Source: Cherax quadricarinatus
Taxonomy: Eukaryota > Arthropoda > Malacostraca > Decapoda > Parastacidae
Assembly: GCF_038502225.1 (NCBI RefSeq)
Contig: NC_091293.1
Span: forward strand, 2,795,789 to 2,859,788
Direction of reading: 5' to 3'
DNA: 64,000 nt
Positions within the stretch are counted from its first letter, which is position 1, and the number at the start of each line of letters is the position of its first letter. Positions 53,201-64,000 of this stretch are shown here, in pieces. The position numbers were made by a program, and so were the translations under genes. The notes beneath the pieces are model-generated. The model was not told the DNA's origin. It saw only the letters and a list, made by a program, of their open reading frames with translations, and made no database searches.

Positions 53201-56200
53201 AGTGCTGCACCAGTGCTACCACAGTGCTACCATAGTGCCACCACAGTGTTACCACAGTGCTACCATAGCGTTACCACAGTGCTACCACAGTGCTACCACA
53301 GTGCTGCACCAGTGCTACCACAGTGCTGCCACAGTGCTACCACAGTGCTACCACAGTGCTGCCACAGTGCTGCACCAGTGCTGCACCAGTGCTATCACAC
53401 TGCTGCCACAGTGCTGCTACAGTGCTGCCACAGTGCTACCACAGTGCTGCCACAGTGCTGCACCAGTGCTACCACAGTGCTGCCACAGTGCTACCACAGT
53501 GCTACCACAGTGCTACCACAGTGCTGCCACAGTGCTGCCACAGTGCTACCACAGTGCTACCACAGTGCTGCACCAGTGCTACCACAGTGCTGCACCAGTG
53601 CTACCACAGTGCTACCACAGTGCTGCACCAGTGCTACCACAGTGCTACCACAGTGCTGCACCAGTGCTACCACAGTGCTGCCACAGTGCTACCACAGTGC
53701 TGCACCAGTGCTACCACAGTGCTGCACCAGTGCTACCACAGTGCTGCACCAGTGCTACCACAGTGCCACCACAGTGTTACCACAGTGCTACCACAGTGCT
53801 GCCACAGTGCTACCACAGTGCCACCACAGTGTTACCACAGTGCTACCACAGTGCTGCACCAGTGCTACCACAGTGCTGCACCAGTGCTACCACAGTGCTG
53901 CCACAGTGCTACCACAGTGCTACACCAGTGTTGCACCAGTGCTACCACAGTGCTACCACAGTGCTGCACCAGTGCTACCACAGTGCTACCACAGTGCTAC
54001 CACAGTGCTGCCACAGTGCTACCACAGTGCCACCACAGTGCTACCACAGTGCTGCACCAGTGCTGCCACAGTGCTGCCACAGTGCTGCACCAGTGCTACC
54101 ACAGTGCTGCACCAGTGCTACCACAGTGCTGCCACAGTGCTGCACCAGTGCTACCACAGTGCTACCACAGTGCTGCCACAGTGCTGCCACAGTGCTACCA
54201 CAGTGTTACCACAGTGCTGCCACAGTGCTACCACAGTGCTACCACAGTGTTACCACAGTGCTGCACCAGTGCTACCACAGTGCTACCACAGTGCTGCCAC
54301 AGTGCTGGCACAGTGCTACCACAGTGCTACCACAGTGCTGCCACAGTGCTACCACAGTGCCACCACAGTGTTACCACAGTGCTGCACCAGTGCTACCACA
54401 GTGCCACCACAGTGCTACCACAGTGCTACCACAGTGCTACCACAGTGCTACCACAGTGCTGTCACATTGCTACCACAGTGTTACCACAGTGCTACCACAG
54501 TGCTGCCACAGTGCTACCACAGTGCTACCACAGTGCTACCACAGTGCTGCACCAGTGCTGCACCAGTGCTACCACAGTGCTGCACCAGTGTTACCACAGT
54601 GCTGCACCAGTGTTACCACAGTGCTACCACAGTGCTACCACAGTGCTGCCACAGTGCTACCACAGTGCTACCACAGTGCTGCACCAGTGCTACCACAGTG
54701 CTGCACCAGTGTTACCACAGTGCTGCACCAGTGCTACCACAGTGCTGCACCAGTGCTACCACAGTGCCACCACAGTGCTACCACAGTGCTGCCACAATGC
54801 TGCCACAGTGCTACCACAGTGCTACCACAGTGCTGCCACAGTGCTACCACAGTGCTACCACAGTGCTACCACAGTGCTAGCACAGTGCTACCACAGTGCT
54901 GCCACAGTGCTGCCACAGTGCTACCACAGTGCTGCCACAGTGCTACCACAGTGCTGCACCAGTGCTGCACCAGTGCTACCACAGTGCTGCCACAGTGCTG
55001 CCACAGTGCTGCCACAGTGCTACGACAGTGCTACCACAGTGCTGCCACAGTGCTGCACCAGTGCTGCACCAGTGCTACCACAGTGCTACCACAGTGCTGC
55101 CACAGTGCTGCCACAGTGCTACCACAGTGCTACCACAGTGCTGCCACAGTGCTACCACAGTGCCACCACAGTGTTACCACAGTGCTGCACCAGTGCTACC
55201 ACAGTGCTACCACAGTGCTACCACAGTGCTACCACAGTGCTACCACAGTGCTACCACAGTGCTGCCACAGTGCTACCACAGTGCTACCACAGTGCTACCA
55301 CAGTGCTGCCACAGTGCTACCACAGTGCTACCACAGTGCTACCACAGTGCTGCACCAGTGCTACCACAGTGCCACCACAGTGCTACCACAGTGCTGCCAC
55401 AGTGCTGCCACAGTGCTACCACAGTGCTGCACCAGTGCTACCACAGTGCTACCACAGTGTTACCACAGTGCTACCACAGTGCTACCACAGTGCTACCACA
55501 GTGTTACCACAGTGCTACCATAGTGTTACCACAGTGCTACCATAGTGTTACTACAGTGCTACCACAGTGCTACCACAGTGCTACCACAGTGCTACCACAG
55601 TGCTACCACAGTGCTACCACAGTGCTACCACAGTGCTACCACAGTGCTACCACAGTGCTACCACAGTGCTACCACAGTGCTACCACAGTGCTACCACAGT
55701 GCTACCACAGTGCTACCACAGTGCTACCACAGTGTTACCACAGTGCTTCCACAGTGCTACCATAGTGTTGCCACAGTGTTACCACAGTGTTACCAAAGTG
55801 CTACCACAGTGTTACCACAGTGTTACCACAGTGTTACCACAGTGCTACCATAGTGTTACCACAGTGTTACCACAGTGCTACCATAGTGTTACCACAGTGC
55901 TACCATAGTGTTACCACAGTGTTACCACAGTGCTACCATAGTGTTACCACAGTGCTACCATAGTGTTACCACAGTGTTACCACAGTGCTACCATAGTGTT
56001 ACCACAGTGTTACCACAGTGCTACCATAGTGTTACCACAGTGCTACCATAGTGTTACCACAGTGTTACCACAGTGCTACCATAGTATTACCACAGTGCTA
56101 AGATAGTGTTACCACAGTACTACCTCAGTGTTACCACAGTGTTACCACAGTGCTACCATAGTGCTACCACAGTGCTACCATAGTGTTACCATAGTGCTAC

Positions 56201-57851
56201 CACACTGTTACCACAGTGTTACCACAGTGCTACCATAGTGTTACCACAGCACTACCATAGTGTTACCACAGTGCTCCACAGTGTTACCACTGTGTTACCT
56301 CAGTGCTACCATAGTGTTACTACAGTGTTACCACAGTGCTTCCATAGTGTTACCACAGTACTACCATAGTGTTACCACAGTGCAACCAAAGTGCTGCCAC
56401 ACTGCTACCATAGTGCTACCACAGTACTACCATAGTGTTACCACTGTACTGCCATAGTGTTACCACAGTATTACCATAGTGCTACCACAGTACTACCATA
56501 GTGTTACCACAGTACTACCACAGTGTTACCACAGTACTGCCATAGTGTTACCACAGTATTACCATAGTGCTACCACAGTACTACCATAGTGTTACCACAG
56601 TACTACCACAGTGTTACCACAGTACTGCCATAGTGTTACCACAGTACTACCACAGTGCTACCATAGTGTTACCACAGTGCTACTACAGTGATACCATAGT
56701 GTTACCACAGTGCTACCACAGTGCTACCATAGTGTTACCACAGTGCTACCACAGTGCTACCATAGTGTTACCACAGTGCTACCACAGAGTTACCATAGTA
56801 CTACCACAGTGCTACCATAGTGTTACCACAGTGCTACCATAGCGTTACCACAGTGCTACCATAGTGTTATCACGGTACAAAGACAGTGCTACCACAGTCC
56901 TACCATAGTGTTACCACAATGCTACCATAGTGTTACCACAGTACTAAGACAGTGCTACCACAGTGCTACCATAGTGTTACGACAGTACTACCACAGTGTT
57001 ACCACAGTACTGCCATAGTGTTACCACAGTGCTACCACAGTGCTACCATAGTGTTAACACAGTGCTACCATAATGTTACCACAGTGCTACCATAGTGTTA
57101 CCACAGTGCTACCATAGTGTTACCACAGCGCTACCATAGTGCTACCACAGTGCTACCATAGTGTTACCACAGTGCTATCATAGTGTTACCACAGTGCTAC
57201 CATAGTGTTACCACAGTGCTACCATAGTGTTACCACAGTGCTACCATAGCGTTACCACAGTACTGCCATAGTGTTACTACAGTGCTACCATAATGTTACC
57301 ATAGTGTTACCAAAGTACTACCATAGTGCTACCATAGTGTTACCACAGTACTGCCATAGTGTTACCACAGTACTAACATAGTGCTACCATAGTGTTACCA
57401 TAGTGTTACCACAGTACTACCATAGTGTTACCACAGTACTGCCATAGTGTTACCACAGTACTACCACACTGCTACCATAGTGTTACCACAGTGCTAACAT
57501 AGTGTTACCACAGTGCTACCACAGTGCAACAATAGTGTTACCACAGTACTAACATGGTGTTACCACAGTGCAACCATAGTGTTACAACAGTGCTACCATA
57601 GTGTTACCAAAGTACTACCACAGTGCTACCACAGTGCTACCACAGTGATACCACAGTGCTACCACAGTGTTACCACAGTGCTACCATAGTGTTACCACAG
57701 TGCTACCACAGTGCTACCACAGTGCTACCACAGTGCTACCACAATGTTACCACAGTGCTACCATAGTGTTACCACAGTGCTACCACAGTGCTACAAAGTG
57801 CTACCACAGTGCTACCACAGTGCTACCACAGTTCCACCAAAGTACTACCAT
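50282..57851. repeat. 11-bp minisatellite (GTGCTACCACA)n, 7.6 kb
   Basis: About 690 units of 11 bp with four main variants (GCTACCACAGT, GCTGCCACAGT, GCTGCACCAGT, GTTACCATAGT). Composition drifts along the array: GCTGCACC types dominate the left and GTTACCATAGT types dominate after about 55.7 kb. Long cysteine-rich frames such as CYHSATTVLPQ are artefacts of the 33-bp codon period. It is interrupted by the Ty3 element and resumes at 62199. Confidence 0.97.
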
Positions 57852-58130
57852 TATCATGTGGGAGTTCGAACACGTGGATTGGGTAAAAATACTCACGTAG
57901 GCTGGAAGTACGTATATTGCAACTGAAGTATGTGGAAGGGCGCCACAGCCGAACCTGCCTCTCTCTGCCCCTTGGCTAGACTGACTGAGAGTGCCCATGG
58001 GCGAGGGGGCGATTGAAATCCTGCTAGGTTAGCAACAATATGAATACAGCCAGTGACTCAGGCAGAGACGGTTGGTAGTGAGTCATCTACTGGTACACTG
58101 GTTACTGGTAACTGGTTACTACTACTGAGA
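57852..58130 (-). repeat. 3' LTR (279 bp) of the Ty3 element
   Basis: It starts TATCATGTGG and ends CTACTGAGA on the plus strand, with short imperfect inverted ends TATCA and TGAGA. About five substitutions separate it from the other LTR, roughly 98% identity, so insertion is not very recent but not ancient. No clear polypurine tract is visible next to it. Confidence 0.93.
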
Positions 58131-58580
58131 GCTCGGCGACGCTAACGTATGTCGTCCCGACATACAACTAATACAAACTAGAGATGGCAGGTATACGGCT
58201 TGGGCTGATTCTATACAATGTTAAAGTACACAACAATGAAACATTATAACATACATAAGTAGAACATTGGAATGGAAGCTTACGTAACTGAAACTGTAAT
58301 GCAATACAAGGTATAATATAGCACAACTTATCGAATGAAACTCAACAAATGAACATCGAACTTAACGTTGAGATTACAAGTGATAAAAAAAAAATTTGAT
58401 CGATCGATCTGTATTCATGTGATCTACGGATTCTGAGGAAGGAATATATACAAAGAAAGAAGTGTTTAACAGAAAGGCAGATTCGGTGCACTCAAATCTA
58501 GACTGTTAACTCTCAAAATGCAGAGAGAACATGAACACAAAAAAAAAATTCTTGAATTGATAAGTTGATACTGCAACTAT
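58131..58580 (-). other. Noncoding region between integrase stop and 3' LTR
   Basis: About 450 bp, AT-rich, with two short A runs. No frame or domain. Confidence 0.6.
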
Positions 58581-60041
58581 TCATCTATACAGGCTGTTTA
58601 CATTTAACCCCAACTCTGCTAGGGTGAGATTGACATATGCAGAATGAGTGTCATCTCTGGGAGGATCAAACTCTGTAGCATTGGCTAACTCATGCTGTAT
58701 TTGAGGCAAATCTGAATTGGATGTTACAAATGATTCTTGAGGATTTCTCAATACCTGTCGTGTACGTAGGGAATAACGACATCCAGGTTGATCGTCTGTC
58801 TGAGTATCAGAGGAAGTGAGTACAGGATCAAGAGGATTGTCAGAGTCTGTCACATTAGTCTGGGTTGGAACACCATTATCATCACATACTAACTTCATAT
58901 GATCTAAATGCGATTCTTTATACTGACCAGTACTAATCTCTCTAACTTTATACTTATTACCAGTGATATGTTCAACTACTCGATAAGGACCAACAAACTT
59001 TTGATCAAGCTTTGGCATTGCAGACGTTTTGTTAAAGTTAATCAGCATAACTCTCGAACCTACTTTGATTTTGGATAGCTTTGCTCGAGTGTTTGCGACT
59101 CTTGTAAATTCTGCTGTTGATTTATGAAGTGTTTCACGGATTCTTCTAAAAACACTTTGAGCTAAGCTGGTACGAGTTGCTATGAAATCATCAGGGTTGT
59201 AATTTGGTTTCGGATTAGAATATAACAACTCATAAGGCAAACGTTTATCTACACCGTACAATGCATAATGTGGAGTGTCGCCTATAGAAACATTGTAAGC
59301 AGAATTTATAGCACACTGCACATCAGGTATAACTTCATCCCAAGTTTCACTGTTGGGATTGATAGTGGCTCTCAAGACATCAAGTACTTTCTTATTGGTT
59401 CGTTCCGCTAACCCATTGCTGGCAGGATGATGAGGAACAATGGTGGATTTAGAGATCTTGTACAAGGTACACAAATTTTCAAGAATCTCATTACAGAATT
59501 CACCTCCATTATCTGTTACTAGGGACTTAGGGGTGGTATGCCTGCAGATAATGCGTTCTTTAAACGCTTTAGCTACTGTCTCGGCAGTCTTATCTGCAAT
59601 AGGAACTAACTCACAATATCTGGTGAAATGGTCTACCATAACACACAGATGTTTGTTGCCTTGGAGGGAGCATTGGAAATTAGTTAACAAATCTAACGCA
59701 ACTCTTTCCCACGGTTCGCTAGTGGTTGGATATACTTGGATTGGATTAGGACCATTAGCATTACCTTTATGTTGCATGCAGACACTACATTTCTTAACAT
59801 ACTCAGAAATATCAGTTGCCATACGAGGCCAAAAGTATTTCAATCTGGCTTGTTTTACTGAACGATCCATACCAGGGTGTGCAACACCTGGTACATCGTG
59901 AACTAGCTGTAAGGCTACATTCACTAGTGACTGTGGAATTACTAACTGGTATACTCTTCTGCTAGGAGTACCCAACTCGGCTGTTCGATACAGTAATTCT
60001 TGGTTCATGACAAAGTCACTGATGGGTGCTGGTGGCTTCAC
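58581..60041 (-). CDS. Ty3-type integrase (partial pol, 486 codons)
   Basis: This enzyme would insert element cDNA into host DNA. The zinc-binding H2C2 domain has His48, His55, Cys85 and Cys88. The catalytic core has Asp117 (VALDLL), Asp177 (VTDNGGEF) and Glu213 (NGLAERTNKK), the D,D(35)E arrangement. A GPY/F-like module follows (KFVGPYRVVEHITGNKYKV, about 345-363), then an acidic, low-complexity tail ending in SLYR. The frame is intact. The Met at 60041 is only the first in the frame; in a complete pol this region would be fused to RT-RNase H, which is absent upstream. Integrity suggests recent decay by deletion rather than mutation. Confidence 0.9.
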   Translation of the reverse strand: MKPPAPISDFVMNQELLYRTAELGTPSRRVYQLVIPQSLVNVALQLVHDVPGVAHPGMDRSVKQARLKYFWPRMATDISEYVKKCSVCMQHKGNANGPNPIQVYPTTSEPWERVALDLLTNFQCSLQGNKHLCVMVDHFTRYCELVPIADKTAETVAKAFKERIICRHTTPKSLVTDNGGEFCNEILENLCTLYKISKSTIVPHHPASNGLAERTNKKVLDVLRATINPNSETWDEVIPDVQCAINSAYNVSIGDTPHYALYGVDKRLPYELLYSNPKPNYNPDDFIATRTSLAQSVFRRIRETLHKSTAEFTRVANTRAKLSKIKVGSRVMLINFNKTSAMPKLDQKFVGPYRVVEHITGNKYKVREISTGQYKESHLDHMKLVCDDNGVPTQTNVTDSDNPLDPVLTSSDTQTDDQPGCRYSLRTRQVLRNPQESFVTSNSDLPQIQHELANATEFDPPRDDTHSAYVNLTLAELGLNVNSLYR

Positions 60042-61903
60042 AGTCAGAATGATCTTCCTGGAGCAGGAATCGAATCACCAGAACACAAGGGATCGGTTCT
60101 TTCTTACTGGAGGAATGAACAAACTCGGTGGAGTGGATGACTCCCCCCGGTTGAAAAATTAACGCTATAACACGCAATATGAGCAAGGGAGAACGAATCT
60201 ACTATCTCAAACTGCAAGCACAGGAGAAAAGAAATGAACACGGTGAACAATGCTGATATTCAATCTGAGTCGCACACAGTGACACGAGGTATCAACTATA
60301 AAGAAACTACACTTACAAGCGTTAACATGTGAAAGTTACTCGAGAAATAACTTCTTACAATACACTGATTACTGTCAACTAGGATGGGATCACAATCTGA
60401 AACACAGGGACAACAACAACACTCAAGTGAGCACACTAGCCACAGAAACGTCTTTCTGCACGGCTTGTGGCATCAGCAAGAGATGGCATAACTCGTTGCA
60501 AGTAAAGTTCTTCTCAAAGCGTCCCCTGGGAAGGAACGAATACTTGAACAAGTCGCCATCGCAAGGATAGAAGTCGCACTATCCTGCGTGCATGATATTG
60601 TGGCTGGAGTCCAGACAGGAGTGACAGTATACTAGTGCCTGACCGCTCGGCTACGTTAATAAGTAATTCACGGATCTATAGGAACTTAATCTGAACTTCA
60701 CATTTCGCAGCACTTTAACAAATCTCAGATACAAGCTGTGAGAACAAACACATTGCTCAAGGGCTAGGTATTGTCTTTCAGTCAGTAAGGGAATGTTGGT
60801 ACTGTGGACTGATTCATATTGACTTTGATTGGCATGATACACTAAGTGAACATTCAAAAGTGACTGGGACATGATCTCAGGGAACTTACTCAAGGACATA
60901 AGGCAAAAAAAAATAGAAGATGAGCGATAACACTGAAAAATATTGCAAAAATAACGAGTCAAAGAAACACTGAGTCTACACTGAAAACACAAGGTTTAGA
61001 GTACACAAGAAATTCACTATAAATGTCTCACACACGCAAATGTCTTTAAATGCAAGAAAAATGTCTCTAAACAGAAAATTATCACTGAAGTCTGTAGTAG
61101 TCGACGGTGATGACTGGTGATGAGGAAGGTTGTCCTGCGCGGTGATGACGCCGACACTCACACTGTCGTCGTGAAGAAATGCGCTTTCTCGGTGAACTCA
61201 CATAATTAGCTTTATCGTTGGCGCTCAGCTACATCTCTTGACCAATTATGTGAGCCAAAACAGTATTAGGACCCGGTACAAGGGTGCAAACAACCACAGG
61301 TAGATGAGGTGGGTGGCTGGTGGTGGGTGGTTGGTGGTGGGTTGGTGGAGGGAGAGTGTATAGCGGTGGGTGAGACTCTCGCTGGCGCTCTGGCACGCAC
61401 TCCACTCTACCCACGAAGGTGGCTTGATAAGCCACTCTATGCCACAGGAATGGTGAAAACCACGCTTAGCATCCAACTGGGAGCACAAAGTGATACATGA
61501 GACGATACTTCAGAGGCTCTGAACTTGCGTGGCTTACTTCTCTCTCTCAGCTGGGTTGGCTGACTGGCTTAACCCACGAGAATGGCTGACTGGAAGACGT
61601 GTAACGATGCACACAGCACGGAGGAGCAGGTGGATGACAGGAGACAGGCTGACTGGTGTTCACTTCCACAGTCTGGCTTACTGACTGGCTTAATTGCAAA
61701 ATCCGGGTCAACCCCTCGGAGATTGAAGCAATTAGCACACGAACTAAGCCAGGAAGCTTGAAAAACTTCTGCAACAGGCTTGCAGGCTGGAGGTTGTGAG
61801 GGGAGTAGCTGGTGGGTGAGACGGTTCACCTTTGACCCTGCCGGCTACTCACAAACAGTCTTCTAACGTCTTGAATTACCCGTAAAAACTAATCCACGCT
61901 CCA
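60042..61903 (-). other. Noncoding leader-like internal region of the Ty3 element
   Basis: About 1.86 kb between primer binding site and integrase. No gag, protease or RT motif is visible in any minus frame. A G-rich run (about 61309-61355, repeated GGTGGGTGG-type blocks on the plus strand) is the only notable feature. Short frames here look random. Confidence 0.6.
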
Positions 61904-61917
61904 CACCGGTGCCACCA
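61904..61917 (-). other. Primer binding site of the Ty3 element
   Basis: On the minus strand TGGTGGCACCGGTG lies two bases after the 5' LTR. Its complement ends in GCCACCA, that is, a tRNA 3' end with CCA. The matching tRNA is not identified. Confidence 0.8.
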
Positions 61918-61919
61918 TT

Positions 61920-62198
61920 TATCATGTGGGAGTTCGAACACGTGGATTGGGTAAAAATACTCACGTAGGCTGGAAGTACGTATATTGTAACTGAAGTATG
62001 TGGAAGGGCACCACAGCCGAACCTGCCTCTCTCTGCCCCTTGGCTAGACTGACTGAGAGTGCCCATGGGCGAGGGGGCACTTGAAATCCTGCTAGGTCAG
62101 CAACAATATGAATACAGCCAGTGACTCAGGCAGAGACGGTTGGTAGTGAGTCATCTACTGGTACACTGGTTACTGGTAACTGGTTACTACTACTGAGA
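61920..62198 (-). repeat. 5' LTR (279 bp) of the Ty3 element
   Basis: Same length and ends as the LTR at 57852. On the minus strand it is followed by the primer binding site, which fixes element orientation. Confidence 0.93.
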
Positions 62199-64000
62199 CC
62201 ATAGTGTTACCACAGTACTGCCATAGTGTTACCATAGTACTACCAAAATACTACCATAGTGTTACCACAGTGCTAACATAGTGTTACCACAGTGCTACCA
62301 CAGTGCTATGATAGTGTTACCGCAGTACGATCATAGTGTTACCACAGTGCTACCATAGTATTACCACAGTACTACCATAGTGTTACCACAGTACTACCAT
62401 ATCATTACCACAGTACTGCCATAGTGTTACCATAGTGTTACCACAGTGCTACCACAGTACTACCTTAGTGTTACCACAGTACTAAGGACAGTGCTACCAC
62501 AGTGATAACATACTGTTACCAGAGTGCTAAGAGTGTGTTACCACAGTGCAACCATAGTGTTACCACAGTACTAACATAGTGTTACCACAGTGCAACCATA
62601 GTGTTACCACAGTACTAACATAGTGTTACCACAGTGCAACCATAGTGTTACCACAGTACTAACATAGTGTTACCACAGTGCTACCATAGTGTTACCACAG
62701 TGCTACCATAGTGCTACCATAGTGTTACCACAGTACTAAGACGGTGTTACCACAATAATAAGATAGTGCTACCACAGTGACAACATAGTGTTACCACAGT
62801 GCTAAGAGTGTGTTACCACAGTGCTAAGAGTGTGTTACCAGAGTGCTACCACAATTTTACCACAGTGCTACCATGGTGTTACCACAATGCTACCACAGTT
62901 CCACCATAGTCTTACCATGGTGATGCAATAGTGTTACCACAGTGCTAAGAGAGTGCTAGCACACAGCTACCATAGTATTACTACAGTGCTACCATAGTGT
63001 TACAACAGTGCTACCATAGTGCTACCACAGTGCTAAGACAGTGCTACCACAGTGCTACCACAGTGTTACCACAGTGCTACCTTAGTGTTACCACAGTGCT
63101 ACCATAGTGTTACCACATTGCTAAGACAGTGCTTCCATAGCGCTACCACAGTGCTACCATAGTTTTACCACAGTGATACCATAGTGTTACCACAGTGATA
63201 AGACAGTGCTATCACAGTGTTACCACAATGTTACCAGAGTGCTACCACAGTACTGCTATAGTGTTACCATAGTGATGCAATAGTGTTACCACAGTGCTAA
63301 GAGAGTGCTACCATAGGGCTACCACAGTGCTGCCATAGTGTTAGCACAGTGCTGCCATAGTGTTAGCACAGTGCTACCATAGTGTTACCACAGTGCTACC
63401 ATAGTGCTGCCACATTCCTATCATAGTGTTACCACAGTGCTAAGACAGTGCTACCACAGTGCTACCATATTGTTACCACAGTGCTACCATAGTGTTACCA
63501 CAGTGCTACCATAGTGTTACCACAGTGCTACCACAGTGTTACCATAGTGTTACCACTGTGCTAAGACAGTGCTACCATAGTGCTACCATAGTGTTACCAC
63601 AGTGCTACCACAATGCTAGTGGTACCATATTGTTACCACAGTGCTACCACAGTGCTACCAGTGCTACCACAGTACTAAGACAGTGCTACCACAGAGCTAC
63701 CAGAGTGTTACCAGTGTTACCAGAGTGCTACCACAGAGCTACCAGAGTGTTACCAGTGTTACCAGAGTGCTACCACAGAGCTACCAGAGTGTTACCAGTG
63801 TTACCAGAGTGCTACCACAGAGCTACCAGAGTGTTACCAGTGTTACCAGAGTGCTACCACAGAGCTACCAGAGTGTTACCAGTGTTACCAGAGTGCTACC
63901 ACAGAGCTACCAGAGTGTTACCAGTGTTACCAGAGTGCTACCACAGAGCTACCAGTGCTAAGGCCGTGCGACAACAGTGTTACCATGGTGTTACCACAGT
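62199..64000. repeat. 11-bp minisatellite, continued to window edge
   Basis: About 160 units, mostly GTTACCATAGT and GTGCTACCACA types with frequent TAAGACAGT and TAAGAGTGT variants. More diverged than the left part. Open at the end of the window. Confidence 0.96.
63705..63955. repeat. 42-bp higher-order repeat within the 11-bp array
   Basis: Six near-identical 42-bp blocks (GAGTGCTACCACAGAGCTAC then CAGAGTGTTACCAGTGTTAC) built from 11-bp units with a shortened one. Confidence 0.93.

Larger units (their letters stand above)
57852..62198 (-). mobile_element. Ty3-type LTR retrotransposon, internally deleted
   Basis: Two 279-bp LTRs in direct orientation flank 3.8 kb. The element lies within the 11-bp array and is bordered by CCAT on both sides (57848-57851 and 62199-62202), a 4-bp target duplication. 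Only integrase is encoded; gag, protease, RT and RNase H are not found. Total length (4.35 kb) is short for an autonomous Ty3 element, so it would need helper proteins or is a deletion product. Confidence 0.92.

Noticed and set aside
50280..55908. Long cysteine-rich frames (CYHSATTVLPQ)
   Set aside because: Three codon phases of an 11-bp satellite, present in all plus frames equally.

Overview
The window is eukaryotic, non-genic, repeat-dominated DNA. I found no intact host gene, operon, rRNA or CRISPR array. The mix is CR1/Jockey-type LINEs, an RTE-like LINE, Penelope-like (GIY-YIG) pieces, a BEL/Pao wreck, a Ty3 LTR element, tRNA-derived SINEs, (CA)n tracts and very long minisatellites. It resembles what I know of decapod crustacean genomes, perhaps crayfish; that assignment is inference from repeat style, not a search. 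By my count roughly half of the 64 kb is tandem repeat.

Layout. 1-4.2 kb: two head-to-tail copies of one LINE family, bounded by (CA)n tracts; the second carries an uninterrupted 879-codon endonuclease plus reverse transcriptase frame. 4.6-5.2 kb: 13-bp minisatellite. 5.3-13.7 kb: 12-bp minisatellite with a ~1.6-kb higher-order repeat. 13.9-16.3 kb: 38-, 71- and 41-bp minisatellites around a palindromic Penelope-like fragment. 17-18.5 kb: SINEs and old repeats. 18.5-23.4 kb: three more copies of the (CA)n-bounded LINE, one split by a solo LTR with a target duplication. 23.5-23.8 kb: six perfect CRE palindromes with CCAAT and GC boxes. 23.8-25.7 kb: 16-bp and 9-bp arrays.

26.2-38.7 kb is a nest. 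A BEL/Pao element on the minus strand (gag, protease, integrase; no RT seen) has its integrase split by a second LINE family. Next to it, another copy of that LINE family on the plus strand is split by a third, antisense copy, and contains about 102 tandem copies of a 58-bp unit that appears to derive from its own RT region around the FADD motif. 38.8-40.2 kb: a decayed minus-strand copy of a widespread uncharacterised arthropod protein family. 41.4-50 kb: Penelope-like termini, often as inverted pairs, around a 4.7-kb 29-bp array and smaller arrays. 50.3-64 kb: an 11-bp minisatellite interrupted at 57,852-62,198 by a Ty3-type element with two 279-bp LTRs, a primer binding site, a CCAT target duplication and an integrase-only coding region.

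The genes present are retrotransposon enzymes (endonucleases, reverse transcriptases, an integrase). They do not form a pathway; what links them is nesting, (CA)n association and growth of satellites inside or beside dead elements. The most notable observations are the minisatellite born inside a LINE RT domain, the LINE chain whose 5' truncation points all abut (CA)n, and the recurring inverted pairs of Penelope-like ends.
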